The notes: a model not told the origin generated them from the letters alone. Shown: positions 1-6,486, counted from the first letter of the stretch. The stretch: DNA of 11,319 bases from an uncultured Blautia sp. (GCA_905209435.1 CAJLTE010000097.1:1-11319); one strand, 5' to 3'. Made by a program: numbers and translations.

Positions 1-53
1 ATCTGGATGCAGATTCACCGAGACACCTGACACAGGCTATTGTATTGAAATAA
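1..53 (+). CDS. C-terminal end of an unidentified protein (partial)
   Basis: Reading from base 3, an open frame gives 16 residues ending in AIVLK and a TAA at 51-53. The codons used (gat, gca, aga, ctg) match the genes of the window, and a terminator for this direction follows about 70 bases later. The other frame that stays open (stop at 56-58) gives a less protein-like, Cys-rich tail. The fragment is too short to name a family. It is convergent with the LacI-type gene. Confidence 0.4.
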   Translation, partial: LDADSPRHLTQAIVLK

Positions 54-70
54 TTTAAGAAAACTGAGGA

Positions 71-112
71 GCAGATTGCGAATATCTGCCTGATTCAAAC
101 TGCGAAGCAGTT
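71..112. other. Two small adjacent hairpins in a 3' untranslated stretch
   Basis: GCAGAT (71-76) pairs with ATCTGC (84-89), and AACTGC (98-103) pairs with GCAGTT (107-112). Both lie between the presumed stop codon at 53 and the terminator at 125. They would be in the 3' end of the upstream transcript. They may be chance structure, mRNA end protection or part of a small 3'-derived RNA; the sequence does not decide. Confidence 0.2.
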
Positions 113-124
113 ATAGTATTAAAG

Positions 125-165
125 AAAAGACTCCCGGCAGGAAGAAGTGCTGCCGGGAGTCTTTT
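125..165. terminator. Bidirectional intrinsic terminator
   Basis: A perfect 16-bp stem (125-140 with 150-165) has a GC-rich core CTCCCGGCAG and a 9-base loop. It is flanked by A's on one side and T's on the other, so it ends in a T run in both directions. It serves the upstream plus-strand gene and the minus-strand LacI-type gene, whose stop codon is only 4 bases away at 169-171. Confidence 0.88.
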
Positions 166-168
166 CTA

Positions 169-1227
169 TTACTGAGGAGGAAGACTTGCAAAAGTCTTAC
201 GTCTTCTGTTAAGTTTTCCGCAACTGTCTCTTTTGGCAATGTAAAATGGAAGAGAGATACGCATGGGAAGGCGATGTCCGCCGTTAATACGGTCGATCAG
301 GGTTTTTGCAGTTATTCTTCCAAGTTCCTCCAGAGGAATATGTACTGTGGTCAGCATGGGAGAAAGATACTGAGCTGTCTCTATATCATCTACGCTGATA
401 ACAGAAATATCTTCCGGTATTCGAAAATTTTTTTCCTTTAATGCGTGAATGACTCCGAGGGCAGTGGTATCGTTTGCACAGAAAATTGCAGAGATATCTG
501 CCTTATTGTGCATCAGGATATTAGCACCTTTGTAACCGCCATCTGCAGAAAGATGTACATTACTGGTATTTTTCTGCAAAAACGGAAGCCCAAGTTTGGC
601 AAGTGCATCTTTATAACCGCTGAAACGTACTTCATTATTCTGTTCACCTACATAACCGATTTTCGTATGTCCGAGCTCCACAAGATAGGAAAGAGCACTA
701 TAGGAAATATCTCTTCCGTCACAAACTACCTGGTCATATTGGGTTCCCATTGGATTCAGACCTGTATAAATCACATTTTTATAATTTTGAGTAAAGAAGC
801 GTAACAGCTGTTTCTCATATCGTCCCAGAATTACGATTCCGTCTACAGGAAATTGAGCAAGCTGTCGTGCCATATCGGGATTTGCAATATCCATGGCTGT
901 AAATGACTGACGGATAAAATAGTTGCTCTTGAAGGCCTCCTGTTCAATCGCTTTTGCAATCTGTGAGAAGAATGGATCGGAAACAGCGGAATTACTTCTT
1001 GCATAAATACAGGCAATGGATTTGGGCGTTGTATTCTGAATTTGAGCTTTTTGTCCTAATTTGAGGCTTCGGGCTGTTGCATTGGGAGTATAACCGCTTT
1101 TGCGTACGATTTTCCATATACGTTCCTGAACTTCCGGACTTGCCGCTTTTGTATTTTTCTGGTTTATTACTCTGGAAACCGTAGAAACAGAGACATTTGC
1201 CTGCCTGGCAATTTCTTTTAATGTCAT
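169..1227 (-). CDS. LacI-family transcriptional regulator
   Basis: A 352-residue DNA-binding regulator, the usual length of the LacI/GalR family. Residues 4-23 form the helix-turn-helix (VSVSTVSRVIN type), followed by the hinge helix around 47-57 (NATARSLK). The rest is a periplasmic-binding-protein-like sensor domain ending with motifs such as DISVISVDD and LTTVHIPLEELG. The ATG at 1227 is chosen because GGGGAG lies 5 bases upstream and the family N terminus (MTLKEIA) begins there; an in-frame TTG at 1242 lacks that support. The gene is divergent from larC and shares its control region. It probably binds the AAACGTTT sites at 1390, 2371 and 11108, and the one at 1390 also lies just behind its own promoter, so autoregulation is likely. 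The effector is unknown, presumably an intermediate of the adjacent pathway. Confidence 0.95.
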   Translation of the reverse strand: MTLKEIARQANVSVSTVSRVINQKNTKAASPEVQERIWKIVRKSGYTPNATARSLKLGQKAQIQNTTPKSIACIYARSNSAVSDPFFSQIAKAIEQEAFKSNYFIRQSFTAMDIANPDMARQLAQFPVDGIVILGRYEKQLLRFFTQNYKNVIYTGLNPMGTQYDQVVCDGRDISYSALSYLVELGHTKIGYVGEQNNEVRFSGYKDALAKLGLPFLQKNTSNVHLSADGGYKGANILMHNKADISAIFCANDTTALGVIHALKEKNFRIPEDISVISVDDIETAQYLSPMLTTVHIPLEELGRITAKTLIDRINGGHRLPMRISLPFYIAKRDSCGKLNRRRKTFASLPPQ

Positions 1228-1275
1228 AATAACTCCCCGCAATCTTTTATACGACTATTTTCTAAAACTATGTGC

Positions 1276-1303
1276 AAAACAGAAAATCAGAGTCTTCTGT
1301 TTT
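1276..1303 (-). repeat. Inverted repeat in the regulator's leader
   Basis: AAAACAGAA (1276-1284) and TTCTGTTTT (1295-1303) form a 9-bp stem with a 10-base loop. It immediately follows the T run of the larger hairpin on the minus strand, so it sits in the leader between the presumed transcription start and the regulator's start codon. Its role is unknown; it may be an operator half-site pair or an RNA stem. Confidence 0.35.
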
Positions 1304-1306
1304 AAA

Positions 1307-1347
1307 AAAGTCGTTAAGAACCCCGCCGGGGGGTTCTTAACGACTTT
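1307..1347 (-). terminator. Terminator-like hairpin at the 5' end of the regulator transcript
   Basis: AAAGTCGTTAAGAACCCC (1307-1324) is perfectly complementary to 1330-1347, an 18-bp stem with a 5-base loop and a GC-rich tip. Read on the minus strand, the stem runs straight into TTTTTT, the form of an intrinsic terminator. Read on the plus strand, the T run is weak (TTTAATT). It lies directly downstream of a good minus-strand promoter, so the regulator's mRNA would begin with it. It could act as an attenuator, a protective 5' hairpin, or a double-stranded operator over the start point. Confidence 0.6.
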
Positions 1348-1348
1348 A

Positions 1349-1377
1349 ATTATACAGTAAATTTATAAAAAAACCAA
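1349..1377 (-). promoter_or_regulatory. Promoter of the LacI-type regulator gene
   Basis: On the minus strand, TTGGTT (1372-1377) and TATAAT (1349-1354) are separated by 17 bases, a close sigma-A match. The predicted start is near 1342-1345, inside the hairpin at 1307-1347, which gives a leader of about 115 bases before the ATG at 1227. The AAACGTTT operator lies 13-20 bases upstream of its -35. Confidence 0.6.
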
Positions 1378-1387
1378 TAAAAAGAAG

Positions 1388-1400
1388 GAAAACGTTTGCG
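1388..1400. promoter_or_regulatory. LacI-family operator, copy 1
   Basis: GAAAACGTTTGCG has the palindromic core AAACGTTT (1390-1397) with the central CG typical of LacI/GalR-family sites. The same 13 bases recur at 2369-2381. The site lies between the divergent regulator and larC promoters, centred 37.5 bases upstream of the larC -35. It also fits a cre site for CcpA with two mismatches, so the protein that binds it is not certain. Confidence 0.6.
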
Positions 1401-1401
1401 T

Positions 1402-1428
1402 ACTTTGAATGCAAAATCAACTCAAAGT
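1402..1428. repeat. Short inverted repeat upstream of the larC promoter
   Basis: ACTTTGA (1402-1408) and TCAAAGT (1422-1428) are inverted copies 13 bases apart. The pair is centred 16 bases upstream of the larC -35 and 21.5 bases downstream of the centre of operator copy 1. A different palindrome occupies the same relative position in front of the main operon, which suggests a second regulatory site, but the evidence is positional only. Confidence 0.3.
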
Positions 1429-1430
1429 TA

Positions 1431-1458
1431 TTGATAAAAAAGTAAAAACTTATATAAT
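1431..1458 (+). promoter_or_regulatory. larC promoter
   Basis: TTGATA (1431-1436) and TATAAT (1453-1458) are separated by 16 bases. The start point is expected near 1465, about 40 bases before the larC ATG. This rules out the in-frame TTG at 1461 as the larC start. Confidence 0.72.
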
Positions 1459-1505
1459 TTTTGATAGAGTACATAAAACTAAAGTGGAGGTGCTTAAATT
1501 TATTT

Positions 1506-2369
1506 ATGGGGAAAACATTGTATTTAGAGTGCTATTCAGGGATTAGTGGTGATATGACTGTCGGTGCACTTCTTGATCTGGGGGCGGATAAGGCAGTTTT
1601 GGACAGGGTACTGCAAAGTCTTCCTGTATCAGGGTTTCAGATAAAAACCGGCAAAGTGGTAAAATCCGGAATTGAAGCCTGTGATTTTGACGTTATGTTA
1701 GATAAAGATCATGAAAACCATGATCATGATATGAAGTATCTGCATGGTCATAATGAGAATACTGAGGGAGAGTCTGAGATTCATACACATGAACATGTTA
1801 TTGCAGACCATGCATGTGCACATGAGAGAGAAACTGCACATTGTCACCATCACCATGAACATAGAGGGGTGAAAGAAATTGCGCATATTATAGAACATAG
1901 TGCAATGACTGACAATGCAAAAAAGATTGCTTTGAGAATATTTGAGATTCTTGCAAAAGCAGAGAGCAAGGCACATGATGTGCCTGTGGAGCAGGTACAT
2001 TTTCATGAAGTCGGGGCAGTTGATTCCATTGTAGATATTGTATCTGTGGCAGTCTGTCTGGATAATCTGGATATTACGGATGTAGTTGTACCTGTACTTT
2101 ATGAAGGCTGCGGAACTGTCCGCTGTCAGCATGGAATTTTACCAATTCCTGTTCCTGCAGTTGCGAATGTGATAAGCGAAAATCATTTGTGTATAAAGGT
2201 GACAGCTGTTGAGGGGGAACTTGTAACACCTACAGGTGCTGCTATTGTGGCAGCAATAAGAACGAAAGATAAGCTTCCGGAGGAATTTGAAATAAAGAAA
2301 ATAGGGATTGGAGCCGGAAAACGTCAGTATGAATGTCCCGGAATCCTCAGAGCAATGATTATTTCTTAG
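1506..2369 (+). CDS. larC: LarC-type nickel-pincer cofactor protein, N-terminal half only
   Basis: LarC inserts nickel into the pyridinium-dithio nucleotide cofactor of lactate racemase-family (LarA) enzymes, using CTP. This 287-residue product opens with the family start TLYLECYSGISGDM, has the conserved HFHEVGAVDSIVDI at 165-179, and carries a nickel-binding-type His-rich stretch at 69-119 with 16 histidines. It stops at GILRAMIIS, where the first half of LarC (LarC1) normally ends. The C-terminal LarC2 part, which holds the CTP site and would bring the protein to about 400 residues, is absent. In Lactiplantibacillus the two halves are joined by programmed frameshifting, but neither alternative frame after 2369 encodes LarC2. 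The ATG at 1506 is chosen from the family start and promoter position; GGAGG lies a rather long 15 bases upstream. The LarA homologue at 7362 is the obvious client. Confidence 0.85.
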   Translation: MGKTLYLECYSGISGDMTVGALLDLGADKAVLDRVLQSLPVSGFQIKTGKVVKSGIEACDFDVMLDKDHENHDHDMKYLHGHNENTEGESEIHTHEHVIADHACAHERETAHCHHHHEHRGVKEIAHIIEHSAMTDNAKKIALRIFEILAKAESKAHDVPVEQVHFHEVGAVDSIVDIVSVAVCLDNLDITDVVVPVLYEGCGTVRCQHGILPIPVPAVANVISENHLCIKVTAVEGELVTPTGAAIVAAIRTKDKLPEEFEIKKIGIGAGKRQYECPGILRAMIIS

Positions 2370-2381
2370 AAAACGTTTGCG
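2369..2381. promoter_or_regulatory. LacI-family operator, copy 2
   Basis: This is the same 13 bases, GAAAACGTTTGCG, as at 1388-1400. It begins on the last base of the larC stop codon, and its core AAACGTTT is at 2371-2378. It is centred 37.5 bases upstream of the -35 of the main operon, the same distance as copy 1 from the larC -35. That position, about 72 bases upstream of the start point, suits an upstream-acting activator at least as well as a simple repressor. Confidence 0.62.
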
Positions 2382-2384
2382 CAG

Positions 2385-2408
2385 ATTCCAGGCAAATTTG
2401 CATGGAAT
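2385..2408. repeat. 24-base near-perfect palindrome upstream of the main operon
   Basis: ATTCCAGGCAAA followed by TTTGCATGGAAT pairs at 11 of 12 positions; the exception is 2391 with 2402. The centre GCAAATTTGC is a perfect 10-base palindrome. It ends 3 bases before the -35 and is centred 22 bases, two helical turns, from operator copy 2. It is probably a second protein-binding site, but I do not recognise the regulator. Confidence 0.45.
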
Positions 2409-2411
2409 TCG

Positions 2412-2440
2412 TTGATTAAAAAAATTTTATCTACTATAAT
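2412..2440 (+). promoter_or_regulatory. Promoter of the main operon
   Basis: TTGATT (2412-2417) and TATAAT (2435-2440) are separated by 17 bases. The predicted start near 2447 leaves a leader of about 50 bases before the ATG at 2496. No terminator separates it from larC, so larC transcripts may also read through into the operon. Confidence 0.75.
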
Positions 2441-2495
2441 AAATACAACAATAAAGGTAACGAGCTGGATAATAAATGAAAGGAAGTAAAGCAAT

Positions 2496-3317
2496 ATGGG
2501 ACATAGTTATTATAGCTATACAAAGGAAGAGTTAGTGGGTAATGGACCGAAGCTTCCGGTAATTGTTATGGAAGACAATGCAGAAGTATTTCATTCTATG
2601 GCAGTTGAAATGGTGGATGAGATCAGAAAACATAACGAAAATGGAGAAAAAACAGTATTTATCTGTCCTGTAGGTCCTGTAGGACAGTATCCATATTTTG
2701 TAGATATGGTTAATGAGCAGAATATCAGCCTGAAAAATGTATGGTTTATTAACATGGATGAATATCTGGATGATGAGAAACAATGGATTTCAAAAGATCA
2801 TCCGTTAAGCTTCAGAGGCTTCATGCAACGTACAGTTTATGATAAAGTTCGCCCGGAATTGGTAATGCCGGAAGATCAGAGAGTATTTCCGGATCCGAAT
2901 CATCCGGAATATATTTCTGAACTGATTGAAAAACTGGGGGGCGTTGATATCTGTTTCGGTGGAATTGGAATTAATGGTCATGTAGCATTTAATGAAGCAG
3001 ATCCATCCCTTACAAATGAAGAATTTCTTGCTCAGAAAACCCGTGTTCTTAAGATTACAAAAGAAACAAGAACAGCTAATGCGATTGGTGATTTTAATGG
3101 AGCTCTGGAAGACATGCCTCATTATTGTATTACCATTGGAATTAATGAGATTTCACATGCAAGGAAGATTCGTCTGGGATGTTTCAGAAACTGGCACCGG
3201 GCAGTAGTACGAAGAGCAGCATATGGAGAAGCAACTTCTGATTTCCCGGTATCTCTTCTTACATCACATCCGGACATCAATCTGAAGATCACAGAGTTTG
3301 TTGCAGCACTTGATTGA
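2496..3317 (+). CDS. Glucosamine-6-phosphate deaminase/isomerase (NagB) family protein, divergent
   Basis: First gene of the main operon, 273 residues, close to the NagB length (266 in E. coli). NagB turns glucosamine-6-phosphate into fructose-6-phosphate and ammonia. The fold signature is clear: NMDEY (87-90, catalytic Asp at 88), GINGHVAFNEA (158-168, His 162, Glu 167) and a TRTANA segment near 191. Two features differ from the classical enzyme. The phosphate-binding loop PTGGTP is replaced by CPVGPVGQ (58-64). The catalytic Asp before Gly-His is Asn 160. A few residues are inserted after NMDEY. It may therefore isomerise or deaminate a different, perhaps unphosphorylated, amino sugar or a related compound. 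A ribosome site AAAGGAAG precedes the ATG. NagA lies 36 bases downstream. Confidence 0.8.
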   Translation: MGHSYYSYTKEELVGNGPKLPVIVMEDNAEVFHSMAVEMVDEIRKHNENGEKTVFICPVGPVGQYPYFVDMVNEQNISLKNVWFINMDEYLDDEKQWISKDHPLSFRGFMQRTVYDKVRPELVMPEDQRVFPDPNHPEYISELIEKLGGVDICFGGIGINGHVAFNEADPSLTNEEFLAQKTRVLKITKETRTANAIGDFNGALEDMPHYCITIGINEISHARKIRLGCFRNWHRAVVRRAAYGEATSDFPVSLLTSHPDINLKITEFVAALD

Positions 3318-3353
3318 TAAGATAAGTAACAGACAACAGAAAGAAGGAAGAAC

Positions 3354-4502
3354 ATGAGCGTTCGAATCATAAATGGAAAAGTATATAAAAATGGAGCTTT
3401 TTCAGAAGAAGAGCTTGTTCTGAAAGAGGGAAAAATCGTTTCTGCTCAAGATGGAGATGCAGAAGAAGTCTATGATGCAAAAGGAAACTATGTAGTACCG
3501 GGGTTTATAGATGTACATACTCATGGTGGCGCAGGGGTAGATGTGAATGCGGCTGATCAGCAGGGATTCGAAAAGATCGGACATTTTTTTGCCACACAGG
3601 GAACCACATCATGGCTTTCATCTATACTGACAGACACAAAAGAACAGACTTTGAAGACCATAAAAGAGGCTGTGAAACATCAGGAGGCACAGAAGAACGG
3701 ACATGAAAATTGTGCAGATCTTCTTGGTATTCATCTGGAAGGACCATTCCTTTCACCGGAATATAAAGGGGCTATGCCGGAACATTTACTGATTTCTCCT
3801 GATCTGGATCTTCTGAAAGAATATCAGGAAGCAGCAGGTGGAAATATCCGTTATATTACTGTTTCACCAGAAGTAAAAGGAGTGCCGGAATCAATTAAAG
3901 GAATGATTGATCTTGGTATGAAAGTTGCGATCGGTCATTCTGGTGCGGATTATGAGACTGCATGGAAATGTATCAATGAGGGTGCCGTATCAGCTACGCA
4001 TACATTTAATGCCATGAAACTTCTTCATCAGCATTTTCCGGCTATTATGGGAGCAGTTCTGGAATCTGATATCTATTGTGAAGCCATCTGCGATGGACGC
4101 CATCTGCATCCGGGAACCGTTCGTTTCCTTCTGAAGATGAAAGGCCTGGATAAAGTGATCGCCATAACAGATTCTATTATGGCAGCTGGACTTCCGGATG
4201 GAGAATACATGCTGGGAGTCAATCCGGTTATTGTAAAAGATGGAGACGCAAAACTGAAATATGGAGATTCCAGAGCAGGAAGTACACTTACGACAGGATG
4301 TGCACTTAAGAATCTGATTAAATTTACAGGAAGACCTCTTGAAGAGATATTACCGCTTCTTACATGCAATCCGGCTAAGATGCTGGATGTATATGACAGG
4401 ATTGGAAGTCTTGATACCGGAAAAGATGCGGATGTGGTTATTCTGGATAAAGAGTATTCCGTCGTTGATACATTTGTAAAAGGTAGAAAAATAGAATTAT
4501 AA
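3354..4502 (+). CDS. nagA: N-acetylglucosamine-6-phosphate deacetylase (NagA) family protein
   Basis: NagA is a cytoplasmic metal-dependent amidohydrolase that removes acetate from N-acetylglucosamine-6-phosphate. The 382-residue product has the family length and metal and catalytic motifs in order: PGFIDVHTHG (49-58, His 55 and 57), HLEGPF (127-132, Glu 129), GHSGA (His 195), SATHTFNAM (His 216), DGRHLHPG (247-254) and TDSIMAAG (catalytic Asp 273). The segment that reads LHHREPG in typical NagA, with an Arg that contacts the substrate phosphate, reads LHQHFPA here, so the Arg is missing. The substrate may then differ from GlcNAc-6-phosphate. The ribosome site GAAGGAAG precedes the ATG. The stop codon overlaps the AAGGAG of the next gene, so the genes are tightly linked. 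Confidence 0.88.
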   Translation: MSVRIINGKVYKNGAFSEEELVLKEGKIVSAQDGDAEEVYDAKGNYVVPGFIDVHTHGGAGVDVNAADQQGFEKIGHFFATQGTTSWLSSILTDTKEQTLKTIKEAVKHQEAQKNGHENCADLLGIHLEGPFLSPEYKGAMPEHLLISPDLDLLKEYQEAAGGNIRYITVSPEVKGVPESIKGMIDLGMKVAIGHSGADYETAWKCINEGAVSATHTFNAMKLLHQHFPAIMGAVLESDIYCEAICDGRHLHPGTVRFLLKMKGLDKVIAITDSIMAAGLPDGEYMLGVNPVIVKDGDAKLKYGDSRAGSTLTTGCALKNLIKFTGRPLEEILPLLTCNPAKMLDVYDRIGSLDTGKDADVVILDKEYSVVDTFVKGRKIEL

Positions 4503-4514
4503 GGAGAAAAGATT

Positions 4515-5669
4515 ATGCCATTAATACCATTAAGACCATTACTGGAAACTGTAGATAAATATCACTTTGCTCAGGGCGCTTTTAATGTAAATGCAGTAGC
4601 TCAGGCAAAAGCAGCGATTGAAGTTCATGAGATGTTCCGTTCCGCAGCGATTCTTCAGGGTGCAGACCTTGCAAATGGATTTATGGGCGGAAGAACAGAT
4701 TTCCAGAATGCTACTTTGGAAGATAAAAAAGTCGGTGCAAAAAATATTGCAGATGCTGTAAAGAAATATGCAGAAAATTCTCCGATTCCGGTTGTTCTTC
4801 ATCTGGATCATGGTAAAAATTTTGATTCCTGCAAAGCGGCTATTGAAGGTGGTTATACTTCTGTTATGATTGATGGATCCAGTCTTCCATTTGATGAAAA
4901 CGTGGAACTGACCCGTGAAGTTGTTAAATATGCACATGAGAGAGGTGTTTCCGTAGAAGGTGAACTCGGTGTTCTGGCCGGCGTGGAAGATCATGTATTT
5001 TCAACTACTTCTACTTATACCAATCCTCTGAAAGCTATCGAGTTCTTTAAGAAAACAGGTGTTGATGCACTTGCAATTTCTTATGGAACCATGCATGGTG
5101 CATCCAAAGGAAAAAATGTCAAATTACGAAAAGAGATCGCTATTGCCATCAAGGAATGTATGATGCATGAAGGCATTTTCGGGGTACTGGTATCTCATGG
5201 ATCTTCAACTGTACCAAAATATATTGTAGATGAGATCAATGCACTGGGTGGAAATATCCAGAATGCTTACGGAATTTCTATTGACGAACTGAAAGCTGCA
5301 ATTCCATGCGGAATCGGCAAGATCAATGTAGATACAGATATCCGTCTTGCTGTTACAAGAAATATGAAAGAATTCTTTGCAAATCATCCTGAAAAGAGAG
5401 AAAGCCAGTCTATTGGCGAGGTATATCGTCTTCTGGAAGCAAAGAAAGAGCAGTTTGATCCACGTGCATTCCTGACACCTATCATGGACACTGTTATGTA
5501 CGGTATTATTCCGGATGAGGATGTTGCTGCTCTTATGGCTGTAGTTGAAAAGGGGGTAAAAGAAGCGATTGGTACTCTGATCGTAGAATTTGGCTCTTAT
5601 GGAAAGGCTCCTCTGGTAGAGATGGCAAGCCTGGATGAAATGGCAGAACGCTATCGTAAGGGACTCTGA
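4515..5669 (+). CDS. fba: Class II ketose-bisphosphate aldolase, long Calvin-cycle (CbbA)-like subtype
   Basis: Zinc-dependent aldolase that cleaves a ketose bisphosphate such as fructose-1,6-bisphosphate to dihydroxyacetone phosphate and an aldehyde. Seen in the 384 residues: HLDHG (96-100, catalytic Asp 98, zinc ligand His 99), EGELG (148-152), GTMHGASKG (191-199, zinc ligand His 194), VSHGSSTVP (226-234, His 228) and KINVDTDIR (269-277) for substrate phosphate. The late segment EQFDPRAFLTP resembles the long CbbA-type enzymes rather than the roughly 285-residue bacterial FBA. About 45 extra residues follow at the C terminus (340-384). With AAGGAG 8 bases before its ATG and 12 bases after nagA, it is clearly co-translated. 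Its placement suggests a dedicated paralogue cleaving the sugar phosphate made upstream; tagatose or another bisphosphate is possible. Confidence 0.88.
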   Translation: MPLIPLRPLLETVDKYHFAQGAFNVNAVAQAKAAIEVHEMFRSAAILQGADLANGFMGGRTDFQNATLEDKKVGAKNIADAVKKYAENSPIPVVLHLDHGKNFDSCKAAIEGGYTSVMIDGSSLPFDENVELTREVVKYAHERGVSVEGELGVLAGVEDHVFSTTSTYTNPLKAIEFFKKTGVDALAISYGTMHGASKGKNVKLRKEIAIAIKECMMHEGIFGVLVSHGSSTVPKYIVDEINALGGNIQNAYGISIDELKAAIPCGIGKINVDTDIRLAVTRNMKEFFANHPEKRESQSIGEVYRLLEAKKEQFDPRAFLTPIMDTVMYGIIPDEDVAALMAVVEKGVKEAIGTLIVEFGSYGKAPLVEMASLDEMAERYRKGL

Positions 5670-5686
5670 TCAAAAAGGGTATATAA

Positions 5687-6400
5687 ATGTATATATTGAC
5701 TGCACTGGTGGCTTTTGCGGGAAGTTTTGTACAGAGCAGCAGTGGATTCGGTTATGCGATCATCTGTATGGCTATATGGCCCATGTTCATGCCTTTTTAT
5801 ACAGCCTCCATACTGGAAGCCATTGCAGCTTTCTTTATGGTAATTTACATTGCTGTAAGGCTGTGGAAGTTTATTGACTGGAAACTCCTTCTGCCGCCTG
5901 TGATCATGGCTACAGTAACCAGTTTTCTGGGTGTGAACACGCTGATGGCTCTGGATGAAGATGTTCTGTCGAAAATCATGGGAACAGTACTTCTGATTCT
6001 GGCTGTATATTTTATCTTCTTCAGCAGTAAAGTTCATCTGAAGGCCAGCCTTGTTTCCGGTCTGGCTGCCGGTGCGATCAGTGGTTTTTGTGGAGGACTT
6101 TTTAACATCGGAGGTCCGCCCATGGTAGCATATTTTCTTTCTGTAACAGATGATAAAGAAAAATATAATGCTACACTTCAGATGTTTTTTACAATCAATA
6201 CGATCAGTATTTTTCTGATTCATGTATTTCAGGGTCATGTATCGGGATCTATGCTGCCTTTAGTTGGAGCAGCACTGGCAGGAACAGCGGTTGGGACAGC
6301 AGGCGGAATGTTTTTGTTTCGACGACTTACTATGGCCGGAATCAAAAAAACAGTATATATTTTTATGATATGTGCTGGAAGCTATCTCCTTTTGTCGTGA
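5687..6400 (+). CDS. TauE/SafE family membrane transporter
   Basis: Integral membrane protein of 237 residues with about seven to eight hydrophobic segments. It shows the two-repeat layout of the TauE/SafE family: SSSGFGYAI near residue 17 in the first repeat and GFCGGLFNIGGPPMVAYF (133-150) in the second. The family moves small anions such as sulfite, sulfonates and other organic acids, in either direction. It is the only transporter in the operon, so it may import the substrate or export an acidic product, for instance the acid handled by the LarA homologue. AAGGG precedes the ATG with 8 bases spacing, and it lies 17 bases after the aldolase. The substrate cannot be told from the sequence. 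Confidence 0.87.
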   Translation: MYILTALVAFAGSFVQSSSGFGYAIICMAIWPMFMPFYTASILEAIAAFFMVIYIAVRLWKFIDWKLLLPPVIMATVTSFLGVNTLMALDEDVLSKIMGTVLLILAVYFIFFSSKVHLKASLVSGLAAGAISGFCGGLFNIGGPPMVAYFLSVTDDKEKYNATLQMFFTINTISIFLIHVFQGHVSGSMLPLVGAALAGTAVGTAGGMFLFRRLTMAGIKKTVYIFMICAGSYLLLS

Positions 6401-6486
6401 GTTTTTATGGAGAGTATGAGCAGACAGCGAAAGCGGATGGCAGATATTCGCTTGTTAATATTGTTAAAGAGAAAGGTAAGAATCTT

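Noticed and set aside
1228..1242. TTG start for the LacI-type gene at 1242
   Set aside because: The ATG at 1227 has GGGGAG at proper spacing and matches the family N terminus.
1461..1505. In-frame TTG start for larC at 1461
   Set aside because: It lies before the predicted transcription start, has no ribosome site, and adds residues not found in the family.
2369..2430. Frameshift continuation of larC into LarC2
   Set aside because: Both shifted frames stop within about 60 bases, and the region is occupied by the operator and promoter of the next operon; no LarC2-like sequence follows.
5651..6238. 195-codon minus-strand open frame opposite the permease
   Set aside because: It is the antisense shadow of a convincing membrane protein gene, with low-complexity composition and no ribosome site. 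The other antisense frames within the operon genes were left out for the same reason.
6370..6486. Longer N terminus for the TPI-like protein
   Set aside because: It would overlap the permease gene, and the barrel begins at residue 3 of the protein started at 6487.
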